NCBI GenBank assembly: GCA_902464495.1 | Contig: CABQJK010000053.1 | Coordinates: forward strand, 1-9,219 | DNA from: an uncultured Collinsella sp. | Lineage (GTDB): Bacteria; Actinomycetota; Coriobacteriia; Coriobacteriales; Coriobacteriaceae | Direction of reading: 5' to 3' | DNA length: 9,219 nt | Shown: in pieces, positions 6,382 to 9,219 of the stretch | How the letters are laid out: every line of letters begins with the position of its first letter | How positions within the stretch are numbered: position 1 is the stretch's first letter | The notes under the pieces: generated by a model | Seen by the model: the letters and a program-made list of their open reading frames with translations, nothing else | What the model was told of the DNA's origin: nothing | Database searches by the model: none | Translations under genes and position numbers: made by a program

Positions 6382-6454
6382 CTCAAAACATGTACGTCAG
6401 CCTCCAAAACCGACAAAAAATGACATGTTTGGAGGCTGACGTACACGTTTGAGG
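6382..6454. repeat. Palindromic element with a perfect 18-bp stem between hisJ and the ygbA-like gene
   Basis: Arms 6391-6408 and 6428-6445 are perfect inverse copies (TGTACGTCAGCCTCCAAA and its complement) around a 19-nt loop. Pairing continues outward with one bulge to CTCAAA/TTTGAG (about 6382-6454). Read on the - strand it lies 37 nt after the ygbA-like stop and is followed by TGTTTTG, so it could end that transcript. It could also be a dispersed repeat. The rest of the 6256-6490 gap holds the hisJ ribosome site, a weak -10 candidate and no credible gene. Confidence 0.75.
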
Positions 6455-6490
6455 CGAAGGCGGGGGCGGAGTGGCGCGCCGGCTCCAGTG

Positions 6491-6913
6491 CTACTTGCTC
6501 CGCTTCGCCGCCCGCTTGGATTGCACGGTCACCATTGCGTGCCGCACGGCGGTGATGGGGCGATAGCGAATCATGCGCGGTCCCGACCAGCGCATGACCT
6601 CGCGGATCTTCTCGCGCATAGCAGGGCGATAGCAATGCGAGGGACAGGCAGAGCAAAACGTCTTGGTGCCCATATGCGGGCAGTGTTCGATGCGCGCGAC
6701 GGCGTATTCTCGTAGCTCGGCGCATTCGGGGCAGAGGGTGATGGTCCGGAATCCAAGCTTCACGCGCGCGGGCACATCGCCGCCGGCAGCCTGCTTGCCC
6801 GCACGCCCGCCGCCATGATGCCCGCGACACCACAGCGCAATCATCTGCGACACCATTTGGGCCTCGCGCTCACGTTTGCGTGCCAGCTCCGGTGTGTCGA
6901 CCGGGCGCGCCAT
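6491..6913 (-). CDS. YgbA_NO ('nitrous oxide-stimulated promoter') family protein
   Basis: The 140-residue soluble protein matches what I know of the YgbA_NO family. It has an N-terminal helix with MIALWCRGHH, then LCPECAELREYA, HCPHMGTKTFCSACPSHCY, MREKIREVMRWSGPRM and a basic tail. Seven cysteines (29, 61, 64, 78, 87, 90, 94) and several His (32, 33, 77, 80, 93) could bind zinc or an iron-sulfur centre; this is inference. A Gly/Ala-rich segment at 34-46 separates the first Cys-His group from the rest. E. coli ygbA is controlled by the NO-sensing repressor NsrR. The biochemical role is not known to me. The start overlaps the stop of the preceding ABC gene by 1 nt (TAATG), with GGGAGG 8 nt upstream, so the two are translationally linked. 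A longer frame to 7231 is antisense-like overlap with the ABC gene and was not used. Confidence 0.85.
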   Translation of the reverse strand: MARPVDTPELARKREREAQMVSQMIALWCRGHHGGGRAGKQAAGGDVPARVKLGFRTITLCPECAELREYAVARIEHCPHMGTKTFCSACPSHCYRPAMREKIREVMRWSGPRMIRYRPITAVRHAMVTVQSKRAAKRSK

Positions 6914-9219
6914 TAGCTCAGCCTCCCGTGTTCGACCGAAAGCGAGAAATCGGCAAACGCGCAGGTGCTGGCACGGTGGCTTACGAGCACAATGGTCTTG
7001 CCGCGGCGCTTGAGCTCGTCGATCGCCTGCATCACGGACGCCTCGTTGAGGGCATCGAGCGCGCTGGTGGGTTCGTCGAGCAAGATGAAGGGTGCGTCGT
7101 TGAGGAAGATGCGCGCAAGGCCGATGCGCTGGCGCTCGCCGCCAGAAAGCGAGTCGCCCAGCTCGGCAACGGGCGTGTCGAGACCCTGCGGCAGGCGGTC
7201 GATGAGGGCGGTAAGCGAAGCGGAGCGGCAAGCGTCGAGCAGCTCGGCATCGGTGGCGTTGGAGTGCGCGACCAGCAGGTTCTCACGCACGGTGCCGCAG
7301 AACAGATGTGTGTCCTGGGTCATATAGGCCTCGTGGCTGCGCAGACTCGCCGTGTTGATGCGGCGGGCATCGATGCCGCTCACCGTGATGGCGCCGGCTG
7401 TGGGGTCCCAAAAACGCATGAGCAGCTTAAGCAGCGTCGATTTGCCCGAGCCCGAGCGCCCCATGATGCAGGTCATGGTGCCGGGCGCAAAGGTGCAGGT
7501 CACGTCGTCGAGGATGAGACTCGAAGCGGGGTCGTTCGCGGCCGGCTCTGTGGCGTCGGCACCGCCCGCGTCCACGCCGCCCGCATAGCTAAAGCTCACA
7601 TGCTCGGCTGCGGCGCCGGCAAACTCAACGTCCTGTCCGTCGGCGACCTCGGCGCACTGGGGTTGCTCGTCGAGCAAATCGAGTACGCGTGCGCCCGAGG
7701 CGAGCGTCTCCTGCAGCGAGGCGCCCAGGCGGCTCACGGCCATCACCGAGCCAAAGGATGACACAAATGTAAAGACGGCGACGAATGCCGCGGCGATGTC
7801 GATCGTGCCCGCGGCCACCAGCTGCAGGGCACGCCCGAGCATTACCAGATTGGTCACAAGGATTAGCGCGTCGGCCACAGCCTCGCTGGCGGCCTGGCGG
7901 CGTTTGAGGCGTGCGTCCACGGCGCCGACCTGCTCGGTCAGCTCGCCCAGGGCGCGGCTGCGATCGGTGTCCCCGGCAAACTGGATGGTCTCGGACGCGC
8001 CTCGCAGGCTATCGAGCACAAAGGCGCCCAGTTTGCCTGCGCCCTCGCGGCTCTGGCGACCGGTGGTGCCGCATGCCTTGGCCGAGACCAGGGGCAGCAG
8101 TATGCCCAGGACCGCATAGGCCACAAGCGCGATGCCGGCGAGCTTGGGGCTCACGGCCAGCAAAAAGCCCTCAAACACCACGGTGCAGACCAAGGCGATG
8201 GCGATTGGCGAGATGGTGTGCGCGTAGAAGACCTCGAGCAGCTCGATGTCCGAGGTAACGAGGCTCACGAGTTCGCCCTTGCCGCGGCCCTCGAGCTTGG
8301 CGGGGGCGAGCCGGCGCAGGGCGCCAAACACCAGGTCACGGATATGCGCGAGCAGGCGGAAGGCGATGTAGTGGTTGCAGAGCTGCTCGCCGTAGTGGAG
8401 CGGTCCGCGCGCGATGCCGCAGACGGCGCAAGCCACACATGCGGCGACCAGGCCCAACCCCAGGGCGTTGTGGCCTAGGGCCGACATAAGTCCAAAGGCG
8501 CCCAGCGCCGGAACAAACGCGGCGGTAAGCATGCCGATGCTGCCGAGCGCGACGGCCAGTACAAGCCAGCCGGCAAGCGGGCGCACGAGCCCCATCATGC
8601 GCCACATGATGGACGGCGCCGAGCGACGGATGCGGCCGGAGTCAGGCGCCACGGCAGCGGGAGACGAGCCAGCACCGTTGAGGCCATCGGTACAGGCAGC
8701 GCTGCCGTCAACAGCTTCAACCGCGTCGGCATCCTCGGCATCACCCTCCGCATACGCATATGCCGAGAGCTGCTCCTGGCTGTTCCACATGCGCGCATAG
8801 GCGCCCGCGGTGGCCAAGAGCTCGCCGTGAGTCCCGCGCTCGGCAATACGGCCACGCTCCAGCACCAGAATCTGGTCGGCGTCCACGATCGTCGACAGGC
8901 GATGCGCCACCACGATTACGGTATGCTCGCCGGCAAGCGACGCGATGACCTCGCCGATCGCGGCCTCGCTTGCGGCGTCCACATTGCTCGTCGCCTCGTC
9001 AAAGACATAGATCGGCGAGTCGTGCAGCAGGGCGCGGGCCATGCACACGCGCTGGCGCTGGCCGCCCGAAAGATTGGTGCCGCCCTCGTTAATCACCATG
9101 TCGAGCCCGCCGTTGGCCTGCACAAAGGCCGCCACGCGCGTGCGGTCGAGCGCGCGCAAAAGCTCGGTATCGGTGGCGTTGGGCTGGGCGAGCAGCAGGT
9201 TGTCGCGCAGGGTGCCGGC
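6913..9219 (-). CDS. Fused ABC exporter with ATPase and permease domains, CydDC-like (partial, 5' end outside window)
   Basis: The frame is open through the right edge, so 768 C-terminal residues are seen. First comes the end of one ATPase domain: signature LSGGQRQRV (complement of 9046-9072), Walker B IYVFDEAT, and the H-loop in VIVVAHRLST. A low-complexity Ala/Asp-rich linker (about 8620-8765) leads to a second, six-helix permease domain (about 7760-8620). A second complete ATPase follows: Walker A GRSGSGKST (7435-7461), LSGGERQR (7126-7149), FILLDEPTS and the H-loop VSHR. The permease segment RGPLHYGEQLCNHYIAFRLL with LAPAKLEGRGKGELVSLVTSD resembles CydC. CydDC moves thiols such as cysteine or glutathione (haem has also been proposed) and supports cytochrome bd assembly. 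The single chain thus appears to carry both halves, as in some actinobacteria. Substrate is unproven. About 22 extra residues lie between the A-loop Tyr (SYAGG) and Walker A in the second ATPase. Confidence 0.88.
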   Translation of the reverse strand, partial: AGTLRDNLLLAQPNATDTELLRALDRTRVAAFVQANGGLDMVINEGGTNLSGGQRQRVCMARALLHDSPIYVFDEATSNVDAASEAAIGEVIASLAGEHTVIVVAHRLSTIVDADQILVLERGRIAERGTHGELLATAGAYARMWNSQEQLSAYAYAEGDAEDADAVEAVDGSAACTDGLNGAGSSPAAVAPDSGRIRRSAPSIMWRMMGLVRPLAGWLVLAVALGSIGMLTAAFVPALGAFGLMSALGHNALGLGLVAACVACAVCGIARGPLHYGEQLCNHYIAFRLLAHIRDLVFGALRRLAPAKLEGRGKGELVSLVTSDIELLEVFYAHTISPIAIALVCTVVFEGFLLAVSPKLAGIALVAYAVLGILLPLVSAKACGTTGRQSREGAGKLGAFVLDSLRGASETIQFAGDTDRSRALGELTEQVGAVDARLKRRQAASEAVADALILVTNLVMLGRALQLVAAGTIDIAAAFVAVFTFVSSFGSVMAVSRLGASLQETLASGARVLDLLDEQPQCAEVADGQDVEFAGAAAEHVSFSYAGGVDAGGADATEPAANDPASSLILDDVTCTFAPGTMTCIMGRSGSGKSTLLKLLMRFWDPTAGAITVSGIDARRINTASLRSHEAYMTQDTHLFCGTVRENLLVAHSNATDAELLDACRSASLTALIDRLPQGLDTPVAELGDSLSGGERQRIGLARIFLNDAPFILLDEPTSALDALNEASVMQAIDELKRRGKTIVLVSHRASTCAFADFSLSVEHGRLS

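Noticed and set aside
6914..7231. N-terminal extension of the ygbA-like gene
   Set aside because: It lies in another frame of the ABC ATPase domain on the same strand and encodes Arg/His-rich sequence. The ATG at 6913 has a proper ribosome site.
6880..7761. Open frame of 293 codons on the + strand
   Set aside because: It is antisense to the second ATPase domain of the ABC gene, which keeps all nucleotide-binding motifs. No start signal or domain is visible.
9157..9159. TTG as the true start of the ABC gene
   Set aside because: It falls just before the signature motif of an ATPase domain. The frame continues upstream to the window edge with typical Q-loop-downstream sequence (GTLRDNLLLA), so the gene begins outside.

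Overview
The window is about 65% GC with GTG/ATG starts and strong Shine-Dalgarno sites. Its content fits a gut actinobacterium of the class Coriobacteriia, and Collinsella or a close relative is my best guess. That assignment rests on gene order, composition and the style of the intergenic palindromes; no marker gene is present and nothing was searched.

Left two thirds (1-5307, + strand): the distal part of a histidine biosynthesis operon. In order it holds the end of hisD (about 62 codons), hisC, hisB, hisH, hisA, hisF, hisI, a 75-residue small protein, and hisE. Most genes abut or overlap by up to 4 nt. Two larger gaps, hisB-hisH and hisF-hisI, are each filled by a long hairpin-forming element. 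The encoded enzymes cover pyrophosphohydrolase (HisE), cyclohydrolase (HisI), isomerase (HisA), IGP synthase (HisH+HisF), IGP dehydratase (HisB), aminotransferase (HisC) and the final dehydrogenase (HisD). HisG, and HisZ if there is one, must lie upstream. HisB is the monofunctional form, so histidinol phosphatase must come from elsewhere. The convergent gene at 5344-6255 encodes a PHP-type (HisJ-like) phosphatase that fills this role.

Right third (6491-9219, - strand): a two-gene unit. The first gene is a large fused ABC exporter of CydDC-like type whose 5' part lies beyond the window. The second, overlapping it by 1 nt (TAATG), is a small cysteine-rich protein of the YgbA_NO ('nitrous oxide-stimulated promoter') family. 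CydDC and YgbA are each linked to nitric oxide or thiol-redox stress in enterobacteria, so the pair may be a redox or nitrosative-stress module.

The most unusual structure is in the gaps. Every gap longer than about 30 nt (1895-2031, 4260-4408, 5308-5343, 6256-6490) holds a palindromic element, and the four are unrelated in sequence. They look like members of several REP/BIME-like repeat families, some placed where they could also end or attenuate transcription. No tRNA, rRNA, CRISPR array, transposase or phage gene is seen.
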